Assembly (NCBI GenBank): GCA_945871915.1
Contig: CAMBXO010000004.1
Coordinates: forward strand, 145,073-209,072
DNA from: Singulisphaera sp. GP187
Lineage (GTDB): Bacteria; Planctomycetota; Phycisphaerae; Phycisphaerales; SM1A02
Length of the DNA: 64,000 nt
Reading direction: 5' to 3'
A model generated the notes under the pieces. It worked only from the letters and a program-made list of their open reading frames with translations. It was not told where the DNA came from and made no database searches. A program made the translations under genes and the position numbers. Shown piece after piece: positions 44,599-53,108 of the stretch. Every line of letters starts with the position of its first letter. Position 1 is the stretch's first letter.

Positions 44599-45333
44599 AT
44601 GAGACATCGAACGATTTTAGCTTCCGCCGCCGCAACCCTTGCAGCCACAACTGCAATGGCCGGACCACTGCTTACGGTCAATGCGTCCGTTGGTGGGTTT
44701 ATCCCAATGATCGTCCTATCAAATGGAGCCTCAACTTCATCTACTGGCAGGTACAGCTACATCGGCGGCATCGTCAACGCATTCCCAGATCCAAGTTGGG
44801 CGATTAGTTGGGATCTGGTTGGCGACGACACCGCCGTCTTTCCGACAACGACCTTCATTACCAATGGATTTCGAGTTCAGAACTTGACGTCCAGCTCGCA
44901 AACTTACGACATTGTTGTGGCATTGGCCTCATCTGGCCCCTCCGACTTGACGCTTGATTGCAACGCCCTCTTGGGTGCCACGCTGACAAACGACGCTGCA
45001 GGCAACACTGCAACTTTGGCAAGTCTTGGAGCCACGCCAATGTGGGTGGGACAGATCAATGGCATAAGCAGGGCCACCACCGGATTGAACGCAAACTCTA
45101 GTTTCTCAACGACCACGACCCGAACCGTTCCGCCTGCAATTAGTGCATGGAGTGGAGTCGTAGACGGCACTCTGCAAAGCGTTGGATACCGAATGCAATT
45201 CACACTCACCGGCAAGAGCACAGCGTTATTCACCGGATTTTGGGATGGTGCCGTTGTGCCATCACCCGGTGCCATCGCCATGATCTTTGTGGCTGGTGGA
45301 TTCGCATCCGCTAGACGGCGAAAGACTGACTAA
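44599..45333 (+). CDS. Secreted protein with PEP-CTERM-like VPSPG tail
   Basis: The protein has 244 residues from the ATG at 44599, which follows AGGAGAGGG. A signal peptide (about 1-21) leads into a beta-rich body with GYRMQFTLTGKS and TFITNGFRVQNL, then VPSPG, a hydrophobic segment and RRRK. It resembles the sequence type of planctomycete PEP-CTERM-like proteins, which are thought to be sorted to the surface. It follows the gene at 43870 by 120 bp. A terminator lies just after it. The function is unknown. Confidence 0.83.
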   Translation: MRHRTILASAAATLAATTAMAGPLLTVNASVGGFIPMIVLSNGASTSSTGRYSYIGGIVNAFPDPSWAISWDLVGDDTAVFPTTTFITNGFRVQNLTSSSQTYDIVVALASSGPSDLTLDCNALLGATLTNDAAGNTATLASLGATPMWVGQINGISRATTGLNANSSFSTTTTRTVPPAISAWSGVVDGTLQSVGYRMQFTLTGKSTALFTGFWDGAVVPSPGAIAMIFVAGGFASARRRKTD

Positions 45334-45395
45334 AAAAACTTCGGTCGCGTGGCTGTACGCCGCGATCGAACATGAACCACTCCCCGTTGCGATCC

Positions 45396-45429
45396 GAGCT
45401 CTCGATTTTCGAGGGCTCAGGTCGTTTTT
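45396..45429 (+). terminator. Rho-independent terminator after the VPSPG protein gene
   Basis: GAGC-T-CTCG pairs with CGAG-G-GCTC around ATTTT (45396-45418), with one mismatch, and five T residues follow at 45425-45429. It lies between two convergent genes and overlaps the scpB stop by 2 bp. Confidence 0.6.
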
Positions 45430-46045
45430 AGCGATTTGGGTTTTTCAGTTCTCCGCCCTGTGGCAGATCTTCAATGCGAGCCAGACCGAACACTTTTAGA
45501 AATTCGGTTGTGGTTCCGTAGAGCATGGGCCGACCAAGTTCTTCAGCGCGACCGGTGATACGAACCAGCCGCCTCTCCAGTAATCCCTTGAGCACTTCGC
45601 CGCACGCAACCCCGCGAATGGCTTCCAATTCACTTCGCAGCATGGGTTGTCTATACGCAATGATGGCAAGCGTTTCGAGTGCCGCCGGTGTCAGCCGACC
45701 CTGTTGCCGAAGACCTCGCACCCTTGCAAGCAGCGGTGCGAATGCTGACACGGTAAGCAGCTGGTACCCACCAGCAAGCCGTTCGGCACGAAAGGCCCTG
45801 CCATGACTCTGGTAGTGGCTGTTCAATGCTTCAATGGCTTCACGAACCTGTGCTGCGCCAGAATCCTTGCCCTTTCCATGCAGGCCAAGCATCTCGGCCA
45901 AACGCTGTTCTGTTACTGGCCGATCATTAGTCAGAAGCACCGCCTCGATGCGTGCTCCAAGAGGTAGATCAGCACATGGAATCTGATCCAACTCTGCACT
46001 CAACTGAGCGGCTTCATGAACTTCTGAAGAATCGACTCGACTCAT
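45428..46045 (-). CDS. scpB: Segregation and condensation protein B
   Basis: The protein has 205 residues from the ATG at 46045; the frame is open further upstream but would run into atpC. It is the ScpB partner of the SMC-ScpA condensin, built of two winged-helix domains: ARIEAVLLTNDRPVTEQRLAE and SHYQSHGRAFRAERLAGGYQ in the first, LTPAALETLAIIAYRQPML and VRITGRAEELGRPMLYGTT in the second. It starts 7 bp after the atpC stop. scpA and smc are not in the window. Confidence 0.93.
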   Translation of the reverse strand: MSRVDSSEVHEAAQLSAELDQIPCADLPLGARIEAVLLTNDRPVTEQRLAEMLGLHGKGKDSGAAQVREAIEALNSHYQSHGRAFRAERLAGGYQLLTVSAFAPLLARVRGLRQQGRLTPAALETLAIIAYRQPMLRSELEAIRGVACGEVLKGLLERRLVRITGRAEELGRPMLYGTTTEFLKVFGLARIEDLPQGGELKNPNR

Positions 46046-46052
46046 GCCGGGT

Positions 46053-46472
46053 TCAATTTCGGCTGCCGCGTGAGCGGCCAGCGGCGACTTTGGCGTAGGC
46101 AAGTTGTTGGGCTCGCTCGGATGCGGCGCGCGCCGACGCACTGGTTCCGCCACTGATGGCCTTTGCGTTGGCGTGTTGCAGTTCTTCTTCGGACTTTTTT
46201 GGATCAATCGCATCAAGCGTCAGGGCCGTGTCGGCAAGGAGTGTGAGTTCGTCACCCTGCATCTGCGCACACCCACCATCCAACAAGAGAGTCTTGCTAC
46301 CGCTTGCAGTTGTCAGCGTAAAAATTCCCGCGCCAAGTCGCGTAAGAAACGGACTCGCGCCAGGCATCACGCCCTTCTGACCATCAAAGGCTTGAAAGCT
46401 GGCGTAGGTTCCCTGTTCACGAAGACACACGGACTGAGGCGTGATGACTGAGCATTGAAAGGTGTTTGACAT
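46053..46472 (-). CDS. atpC: F-type ATP synthase epsilon subunit
   Basis: The protein has 139 residues from the ATG at 46472; the frame is open upstream into the CYTH gene and that part is rejected. The beta-sandwich domain (about 1-85) carries FQCSVITPQSVCLREQG and FDGQKGVMPGASPFLTRLG, as in AtpC, and a short helical C-terminus follows. No other ATP synthase subunit is in the window, so atpC is detached from the atp operon. It is translated just before scpB. Confidence 0.9.
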   Translation of the reverse strand: MSNTFQCSVITPQSVCLREQGTYASFQAFDGQKGVMPGASPFLTRLGAGIFTLTTASGSKTLLLDGGCAQMQGDELTLLADTALTLDAIDPKKSEEELQHANAKAISGGTSASARAASERAQQLAYAKVAAGRSRGSRN

Positions 46473-46522
46473 GGGGGCTCCGAAGGGGCAAATGGTAGCA
46501 ACCGCCTTGGAATCTGCTGAAT

Positions 46523-47038
46523 TCAGCCTGTTGCTGCGGATGGCGGCCCACGTGTTGCAAGCGAAAAATTTCGCCACTCCGGTTGATTCGTCACTTCGTC
46601 GGCAACAAGTGGTGCCAGCCACTCGGGCATGTGAATGGGCGTCGATTCGGTTGGAAGTTCAACCTCAACCATCCAGAGCGGCCAGTCCAGAAACTGATCC
46701 AGTTCCCATGTCAGGCCGTGGTGCACAAACCGAAACCGCTTCTTGCGAATGCGTCGCCCGATGGTTCGTTGCCACAATGAATCAAAGGTTGCCTCGTCAA
46801 TCTCGTGTTCAGTTTCTTGTCGCACCAATCCACCGCCACGCTTGACTGTGTGAACCCATCGCACGGCACCCGATGGCGACTCGATTCGGCGCACTCGGCC
46901 TTCGGCGAAATCAGATGCATCCTTCGGTTGCACGGGGAGATACCCCTGTTCGATTTTCCATATTTCACAATTGGGCGGAATGATTGGCGGGCCTCGCAGC
47001 CGCCATACCCGTTCAATTTCAAGTGGAGCGCTCCCCAT
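46523..47038 (-). CDS. CYTH-domain protein
   Basis: The protein has 171 residues from the ATG at 47038, which overlaps the holB stop (TAATG). The pattern LEIERVWRLRG at the N-terminus, then IEQGYLP, RVRRIE, TVKRGGG, WELDQFL and VEVELP, is that of CYTH triphosphate-binding tunnel proteins. The usual ExExK signature reads EIERV, lacking the lysine. Members hydrolyse inorganic triphosphate or related molecules. Its gene lies 50 bp upstream of atpC. Confidence 0.8.
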   Translation of the reverse strand: MGSAPLEIERVWRLRGPPIIPPNCEIWKIEQGYLPVQPKDASDFAEGRVRRIESPSGAVRWVHTVKRGGGLVRQETEHEIDEATFDSLWQRTIGRRIRKKRFRFVHHGLTWELDQFLDWPLWMVEVELPTESTPIHMPEWLAPLVADEVTNQPEWRNFSLATRGPPSAATG

Positions 47039-48150
47039 TACCGAGCCGCCGCGGCAGCGCGACCGGATTGCGTCCATTGGGCAACCATGGCCGACAGCGC
47101 AAGTTTTGGGTTTACATTTCCGCGCACATTCTCCTCGAAGCGTTCGATGGATTGCGTTGCCTCTAAACATGCTGCAACCGGTTCATGGTCACTTGCTTCG
47201 CACACGATTCGCAATCGCTCTCGCAGATGAAGGCCTGCAAGTTGAGCGACGATTCCGAGTCCTTGGCGATTGGCCGCCTCTTTGCTTGCGAATTCGTTTT
47301 CCTTCACGATGGCTTCAGCCAGCGCAGAAACGCGATCATGCATCAACTCTGCAAGTTCGCCAGGGAATTCTCCACGGTCCATCGCAGTGAAGTTGGGATG
47401 AAATTCAATCCACCAATCATGCAACGACTGTTGTTCGGCCATCTGTGCAGTGCCGGGGCTTCCATCGGCGAATTTCAACAACCAGTCCCGTGTAGCCCCC
47501 TGGCTCTTCACATTCCCGGCCGCACACCACTGCCGCATGCACTCCGCACTCAGCGGTCCAAAGGCCACATGATGACAACGACTTCGAATCGTTGGCAAAA
47601 GTCGCTCCATACGAGTGGTCAACAAGAGAATGTGCGTCTGCGGCGGCGGCTCTTCCAAGGTTTTCAACATGGCGTTCTGACCATCGGGCTCTAGCAATTC
47701 GGCCTCATCCACAACGAACACCTTTCCATGACCTCGCGTCGCCGTGCGAAACACCGGCGATGTGTGCATTCGCCCGTCGCTATCCAATCCACCAAGAAGC
47801 AATTCACGAAGGAGATCAAGCGGAATGTTGAGCTGCTTGCGCTCACGCAGTTCGCGGCTGGCACTATGACGTGCAAGTTCCTTTCGGATCACCGTGAAAT
47901 CTGGATGGCTGCCTGCATCAAGAAGCCTTGCCGTCTCGCTCTCTAATGGTGGTGCCAAGGCTGCACGGTGGGCGGCTGTCACAGTGGGATCCAGCACAAG
48001 CCCTGCAAACAGCCGTGCGGCAAGCATTTTCCCCACACCCTTTGGACCATGCAGAATCCAGCCGTGGTGCACTCGATCGCTCGCAAGTGCAGCAGCGAAA
48101 GTCTTTACCGCCGCAGGTTGCCCATACAACGGAGACCCCAGCGGATTCAT
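47038..48150 (-). CDS. holB: DNA polymerase III delta-prime subunit
   Basis: The protein has 370 residues. It is an AAA+ clamp-loader subunit with the degenerate Walker A GPKGVGKML, DEAELLEPDGQNAMLKTLEE (Walker B region) and the SRC motif in TIRSRCHHVAF that contacts the ATP site of the neighbouring subunit. The methionine in place of Thr/Ser in Walker A fits the non-ATP-binding delta-prime. It overlaps the upstream gene by ATGA and the CYTH gene by TAATG. Confidence 0.9.
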   Translation of the reverse strand: MNPLGSPLYGQPAAVKTFAAALASDRVHHGWILHGPKGVGKMLAARLFAGLVLDPTVTAAHRAALAPPLESETARLLDAGSHPDFTVIRKELARHSASRELRERKQLNIPLDLLRELLLGGLDSDGRMHTSPVFRTATRGHGKVFVVDEAELLEPDGQNAMLKTLEEPPPQTHILLLTTRMERLLPTIRSRCHHVAFGPLSAECMRQWCAAGNVKSQGATRDWLLKFADGSPGTAQMAEQQSLHDWWIEFHPNFTAMDRGEFPGELAELMHDRVSALAEAIVKENEFASKEAANRQGLGIVAQLAGLHLRERLRIVCEASDHEPVAACLEATQSIERFEENVRGNVNPKLALSAMVAQWTQSGRAAAAAR

Positions 48151-49199
48151 TGTGGGATCTCGATAAACATGCTCTGTTGCCGTTGCAATGGTGTGTTGGG
48201 CGGCGAGCCCTTGAGCGGCGGCATCATGAGCTCTTCGCCATTGACAAGCATGGCGGGAAACTGCTTAAAGATTTTTTCGACGGCAGATGAAAACAGCGTG
48301 CTGCGGTGGTCATAGTTGCTGCTATCAAACACGCCAACCGTCACGATGCTGGTTCGCTTGTCTTCATCGTGATGCACATAGGCTTCGCTTCCCTTCATGC
48401 GAAGCGCTTTGCAATACCCCTCCGCGCGTTTGGCGATGTCGTCCATCGTGAGCGTCTTACTTTCAAAATCGCTCCACATGGCTACTTGCACGGTAAAGAG
48501 TGGCCGAACGCCTGGAAACTTGGCGAGGGCACGAGAGAGGTCGTAGGGACTCGCCGCAACGGATGAACTGGTTTGCACACGACTCAAATACGCCCGCGAA
48601 AATGGCTGTGTCTGCCCGTCATTGGAAAGTGCCTTGATCTTTTCAAGCAACGGCCTAGCCAGCGGATCGGTCGGCCCTTCGAACTGCCCCACCAGCAAGA
48701 CCGACCCCTTTGGAGTGCTTCGAACATAGGCATCCTTTAATTCTGGATACATGCCGGCAAAGCGGTCCCGTGCTACGCCAGCCATCTGTTCATGCCCCTC
48801 ATCACTAAAGGTTCCAAGAACGACCCCCCATCGAGCAGGCCCCTCTGGAACAGGCTCGCTGTCAGCCGTGGGTTTGGCGGCAGCCTTACCCCGTCCAGCA
48901 ATACGACCTGGAATACCGGTACCCGGAACCGTTGGATTTCGGCGCTGATCCGACGCGTTTCCGTCAATTTCATCGCCCGGCTCCATCAGTTCCTGGCCGG
49001 GTCGAGGTGGGTTGGAAGGCGTCGCTGGTTGGGTAACTGGCGGAGTGGCGTTTCCGCCTCCGTTTTGAGCATGGCAAAGAGAGGCCAGAGGCAGCCAAAG
49101 AAGCCCGGCTATGGCAAGCAGACGGCCAGCGGTTTTCGGCTGCAAAGCCCCTGCAAGAAACCCCTTAGGAAATATTCGACTCGTGCATGATTCGTTCAA
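48147..49199 (-). CDS. Exported hypothetical protein, Pro-rich then alpha/beta
   Basis: The protein has 350 residues. A signal peptide (about 1-45, ending SLCHAQ) precedes a Pro/Gly-rich linker (to about 120). Two SPOR-like beta-alpha-beta segments follow: ARWGVVLGTFSDEGHEQMAG with VLLVGQFEGPTDPLARPLLEKI, and FTVQVAMWSDFESK with AEGYCKALRMKGSEAYVHH. Such repeats can bind denuded peptidoglycan, but the match is weak. It is the first gene of the minus-strand run ending at scpB. Confidence 0.75.
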   Translation of the reverse strand: MNESCTSRIFPKGFLAGALQPKTAGRLLAIAGLLWLPLASLCHAQNGGGNATPPVTQPATPSNPPRPGQELMEPGDEIDGNASDQRRNPTVPGTGIPGRIAGRGKAAAKPTADSEPVPEGPARWGVVLGTFSDEGHEQMAGVARDRFAGMYPELKDAYVRSTPKGSVLLVGQFEGPTDPLARPLLEKIKALSNDGQTQPFSRAYLSRVQTSSSVAASPYDLSRALAKFPGVRPLFTVQVAMWSDFESKTLTMDDIAKRAEGYCKALRMKGSEAYVHHDEDKRTSIVTVGVFDSSNYDHRSTLFSSAVEKIFKQFPAMLVNGEELMMPPLKGSPPNTPLQRQQSMFIEIPQ

Positions 49200-49346
49200 G
49201 TGTGGAGCCTATGAATTCCGATGCTATCCATACGGTTGCGGTAGTTCGCGACCCACCAAACCATTACCTACCGCAGGACGCGGAAGGCAAGCAGTCGGGC
49301 GTGGACCAAAGGATTTGGACCCCGCACGGCGCGGAGTATTGTTCGC

Positions 49347-49658
49347 ATGTCTGAAATCAATCCCATCTCAGGAACACATGGTGCTCCACTTCCAACGCCC
49401 ATTCAGCGCACTCAAATGGATGGCGCGTCGATGGCTACGGGAACCTCTTCAACGCACGGCGCCGCGAGGGCCAACCCACAGGATCGCGTGGAGTTGTCCG
49501 ATCATGCTCGCCACCTTGAGCGGCTGAAGCAGATGCCAGACATTCGGCAATCCAAAGTGGAGGCGGCAAGAAATGCAATTGCCGAGGGCGTGTATGAGAC
49601 CCCGGATCGCCTCCGAGCGGCTCTGCTGAAAATGCTGGATGAGATTGACGGCCCATAA
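49347..49658 (+). CDS. flgM: Anti-sigma factor FlgM
   Basis: The protein has 103 residues. An unstructured N-terminus is followed by RVELSDHARHLERLKQMPD and VEAARNAIAEGVYETPDRLR, with a C-terminal LLKMLDEI, the pattern of FlgM, the inhibitor of the flagellar sigma factor sigma-28. It lies alone, divergent from the exported protein gene and followed by a clear terminator. No other flagellar gene is in the window, so it implies motility genes elsewhere. Confidence 0.85.
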   Translation: MSEINPISGTHGAPLPTPIQRTQMDGASMATGTSSTHGAARANPQDRVELSDHARHLERLKQMPDIRQSKVEAARNAIAEGVYETPDRLRAALLKMLDEIDGP

Positions 49659-49685
49659 GGGCCAAACCGACATTAAAGGGACATG

Positions 49686-49720
49686 ACAGGGGCTCGTTTG
49701 AGCCCTGTTTTGTTTTTGTT
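49686..49720 (+). terminator. Rho-independent terminator after flgM
   Basis: ACAGGGGCTC (49686-49695) pairs with GAGCCCTGT (49700-49708) with one bulged G, loop GTTT, followed by TTTTGTTTTTG. It ends flgM transcription and shows that the next gene's real start (49788) lies downstream. Confidence 0.8.
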
Positions 49721-49787
49721 CTCAGTGCACCCATTCAATTGGGTGCATCGGCGACTTACCATCGCGGTTCTAATCAGAACCCAACCC

Positions 49788-52700
49788 ATGAAACCATTCA
49801 TTCACCGAGCCGTTATCGTGAGCTTTGCCAGCATCGCTTGCACCGCCATTGCACAGTTGCCCCCGCCAGTTGCCATGCGGCCAGCCGACTTGCGAAGGGA
49901 TCTGCTTGAACACGCAACCATTGTGGTCAAGCCCGGCACCCGCATTGAAGATGGTGCGCTGCTTTTAGAAAATGGTTGGATCACGGCAGTAGGCAAGGCC
50001 GGCGAAGTGAAGGCGCCGGTCGGCACAACGGTGCACGATCTGAAGGGGAAGACCATCTTTGCGGGGTTCATTGACGCTGGGTTGGTGGTGGACAGTGCAG
50101 CCACGGCGAAAACGCTGAGCGATGACGCCAGTGCTCACTGGAATCGCAAGGTGACACCCCAGGTTCGCGTGATTGACATGCCGCCAGTTGCTGACGCCAC
50201 TCGCAAGGAACTTCGCGAACTTGGTTTTTGTATGGCTGCGGCGCATCCAAACACTGGCATCTTTCGCGGCGAGAGCGCAGTGGTGTTGCTTGCCGAAGAC
50301 GACCGCGAAGCCGAGGCGATTATTCCGATGGCCGGACAGACGATTGCTTTCTCGCACATTGGTGATGATGGAGCCGAGGATTCCAAATATCCGGCCGCAC
50401 TGATGGGCGCCATGGCACTTGTCAGGCAAACCTTGCTTGATGCTCAGTGGCGTGCTGCGTGCGATGCGGTGTGGGCACGCCAACCGCAGGGCAATGATCC
50501 GCCAGAAGCTTCGGCTGCTCTGGAAGCGTTGCAACCTGTGATGCAACGGAAGTCCGTTGCCATTTTCGATGTTTCGGATGAGCAAGACTTGCTGCGAGCC
50601 GTTCGAATTGCCAAGGAGTTCAACTTGCAGCCTCGCGTGCTTGGAAGCGGTCTTGAATTCAGGCGGCTTTCAGAAGTGGCCAAGTCTGGAGTTGCCGTTG
50701 TGGTTCCCCTTGAGTTTCCAAAGACTCCCGAAGTCTCTGATCCACGCAATGACGACTCCGTTGGACTGCGCGAACTTGCAACCTGGGCCATGGCGCCCCG
50801 CAACGCACAATTGCTTCTGGATGCTGGTGTGCCGGTGAGTATCGGAACCCATCGCCTGAAGAGCCGCAGTGATTTCCCGGCGAGGGCTCGACGCGCAATG
50901 AATGATGGACTCACCGAGGATGCATTGCTCGCCTGCTTGACCACCAATCCAGCGAGCCAACTGGGTCTTGCGCCTCTTGCCGGAACATTGGAGGCGGGTC
51001 GCATGGCAAATCTGGTGATTACCGACGGTCCTCTCTATGGAGAGAAGACTCATGTGCTGTCCACATGGGTCGCAGGAAAACCGACGACGGTTTTTCAGCC
51101 TGTGCAGTTTGCATTGTCCGGCCCAATCACTTTCACAAGTGGTTCAACGGAAATGCAGGGAACCATCGACACGACAGCGAAGACAATTCAATTTGAAAAA
51201 TTGCCGCCAGCCGTTGTTGCCGCCAAGCCGCCTGAGCCAGCACCCAACCCGGAAGCCAAGAGTGAGCCGCCAGCACCGGCCGTTGCCGCAGCGGAAGCAC
51301 CCAAGCCACCAGAGCCAGTGAAGTACGCCACAGAGAAAGTGGAATTTAATCCTGATCGAGTGGCCTTCACGCTCAAGGGTGAAGCCATTGGGGCGAGCGG
51401 AACACTTCGCTGCACCGCGACCATGGTGGGTGATGGTGTGCAGGGCATCGCGGAAACCAACGATGGGCGGACCATTCCATTTTCAATGGTTCGCCGTGAG
51501 CTTCCCCCGCCAGCCGCAACAGACAAGCCTGCAGAAGTTGCCAAGGCTGAGCCAGCCAAGACGGTTGATCCGTTAGCGTTTATCCCCCGCATCACACCGT
51601 TGGGTGATTATGGATTGGAATCGCCGCCCCAGCAGCAAACTGTGTTGGTTCGCAATGCCACCGTGTGGACCTGTGGACCCGCGGGCATACTTCAGAATGC
51701 CGATGTGCTGGTGCAGGGTGGAAAGGTGGTCGGCGTTGGCCAAGGTCTGACCGCACCCGCCGAAGCGATGGTGATCGACGCCACTGGCAAGCATGTCACA
51801 CCCGGTCTGATTGATTGCCACAGCCACACAGGGATCACCGGCGGCGTGAATGAGTGGACTAAGAACAATACGGCCGAGTGCCGAATCAACGACTGCATTG
51901 ATCCCAATGCACAGGGGTGGTATCGAGAACTCGCCGGCGGACTCACCGTTGCCAATCAGTTGCACGGAAGCGCCAACCCGATCGGCGGACAAAACAGTGT
52001 GGTCAAATTGAAATGGGGCGGCACCGCGGATGACTTCCGTTTTCCTGATGCCATTGGCGGAATCAAGTTTGCCCTTGGCGAAAATGTTGTGCGGCCTCGC
52101 AATCGCTACCCCAACACTCGTATGGGAGTGGAGTCACTGCTGCGTGACAACTTTAGGGCCGCTCGCGAATATGCCGCAAAACATGCTGCCTACAAGGCCT
52201 TGAGTGCCGAGGCTCGTGCCACCACCATGCCGCCGCGACAGGATCTGCAATTGGACACGCTGGCCGAGATTCTGGCTGGCACGCGGATCATTCACTGCCA
52301 CAGTTATCGTCAGGACGAGATTCTGATGCTCTTGCGATTGGCTGATGAATTTGGTTTTCGAATCGGCACGCTTCAGCATGTGCTTGAGGGTTACAAAGTT
52401 GCGGATGAAATCGCCAAACATGGCGCTGGTGCAAGCACCTTCAGCGACTGGTGGGCCTACAAAATGGAAGTCATGGACGCCATAGCTTCCAATGGATCAC
52501 TCATGAACAATGTTGGTGTGGTGGTGAGTTTCAATAGCGATAGTGATGAGATGGCGCGCCGCATGAACATGGAGGCCGCCAAAGCTGTTCGATATGGAGA
52601 TTGTTCGCCAGCCGAAGCGTTGAAGTTTGTCACGCTCAATCCGGCGAAACAACTTCGCATTGACAACCGAGTGGGAAGCCTGGAGGTGGGCAAGGACGGC

Positions 52701-53108
52701 GACTTTGTGATTTGGAGCGGTGATCCCCTTTCCAGTTTCTCCGTGGCCGACAGCACATGGATTGAAGGCGCGTGCATGTTTGATCGCACCGCTGCCACCG
52801 CGATGCGTGAGCGAGATCAAAAGACTCGCGCCAAGTTGTTGGAGCTTGCCGTGATCGAGGGCGACAAAGTGGGTGCCATGAAGGCGCCGGAAGCGACGAA
52901 GGAAACCAAGCCTGCCGAGGGCAAGCCGACAGAAACCAAACCAACCGAAGCCAAGCCAACGCTGCTCACCCGCATGCTTGATGCCCGGCGTCACGCGTTG
53001 ATTGATGAAGTACGCCAAGGACGGGATCCCATGTCGATTGGGCCCGGTGACTGTGGATGCGGCGGAAGTACCGATGGATGGAACTTGCTTCTGGAGAACT
53101 CTCGATGA
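49788..53108 (+). CDS. Large exported amidohydrolase with two amidohydrolase-like halves
   Basis: The protein has 1106 residues from the ATG at 49788, which begins a signal peptide (MKPFIHRAVIVSFASIACTA); a longer frame would start inside the flgM terminator. The N-terminal half (about 30-440) is an amidohydrolase-like barrel without the HxH metal pair (TIFAGFIDAGLVVD). A Pro/Ala/Lys-rich linker with a small beta domain follows. The C-terminal half (about 610-1060) has VTPGLIDCHSHTGI with the metal histidines (about 677), HCHSYRQDE, and SFNSDSDEMARR, so it can be active. It resembles imidazolonepropionase-like periplasmic amidohydrolases. It overlaps the next amidohydrolase by ATGA. Confidence 0.85.
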   Translation: MKPFIHRAVIVSFASIACTAIAQLPPPVAMRPADLRRDLLEHATIVVKPGTRIEDGALLLENGWITAVGKAGEVKAPVGTTVHDLKGKTIFAGFIDAGLVVDSAATAKTLSDDASAHWNRKVTPQVRVIDMPPVADATRKELRELGFCMAAAHPNTGIFRGESAVVLLAEDDREAEAIIPMAGQTIAFSHIGDDGAEDSKYPAALMGAMALVRQTLLDAQWRAACDAVWARQPQGNDPPEASAALEALQPVMQRKSVAIFDVSDEQDLLRAVRIAKEFNLQPRVLGSGLEFRRLSEVAKSGVAVVVPLEFPKTPEVSDPRNDDSVGLRELATWAMAPRNAQLLLDAGVPVSIGTHRLKSRSDFPARARRAMNDGLTEDALLACLTTNPASQLGLAPLAGTLEAGRMANLVITDGPLYGEKTHVLSTWVAGKPTTVFQPVQFALSGPITFTSGSTEMQGTIDTTAKTIQFEKLPPAVVAAKPPEPAPNPEAKSEPPAPAVAAAEAPKPPEPVKYATEKVEFNPDRVAFTLKGEAIGASGTLRCTATMVGDGVQGIAETNDGRTIPFSMVRRELPPPAATDKPAEVAKAEPAKTVDPLAFIPRITPLGDYGLESPPQQQTVLVRNATVWTCGPAGILQNADVLVQGGKVVGVGQGLTAPAEAMVIDATGKHVTPGLIDCHSHTGITGGVNEWTKNNTAECRINDCIDPNAQGWYRELAGGLTVANQLHGSANPIGGQNSVVKLKWGGTADDFRFPDAIGGIKFALGENVVRPRNRYPNTRMGVESLLRDNFRAAREYAAKHAAYKALSAEARATTMPPRQDLQLDTLAEILAGTRIIHCHSYRQDEILMLLRLADEFGFRIGTLQHVLEGYKVADEIAKHGAGASTFSDWWAYKMEVMDAIASNGSLMNNVGVVVSFNSDSDEMARRMNMEAAKAVRYGDCSPAEALKFVTLNPAKQLRIDNRVGSLEVGKDGDFVIWSGDPLSSFSVADSTWIEGACMFDRTAATAMRERDQKTRAKLLELAVIEGDKVGAMKAPEATKETKPAEGKPTETKPTEAKPTLLTRMLDARRHALIDEVRQGRDPMSIGPGDCGCGGSTDGWNLLLENSR

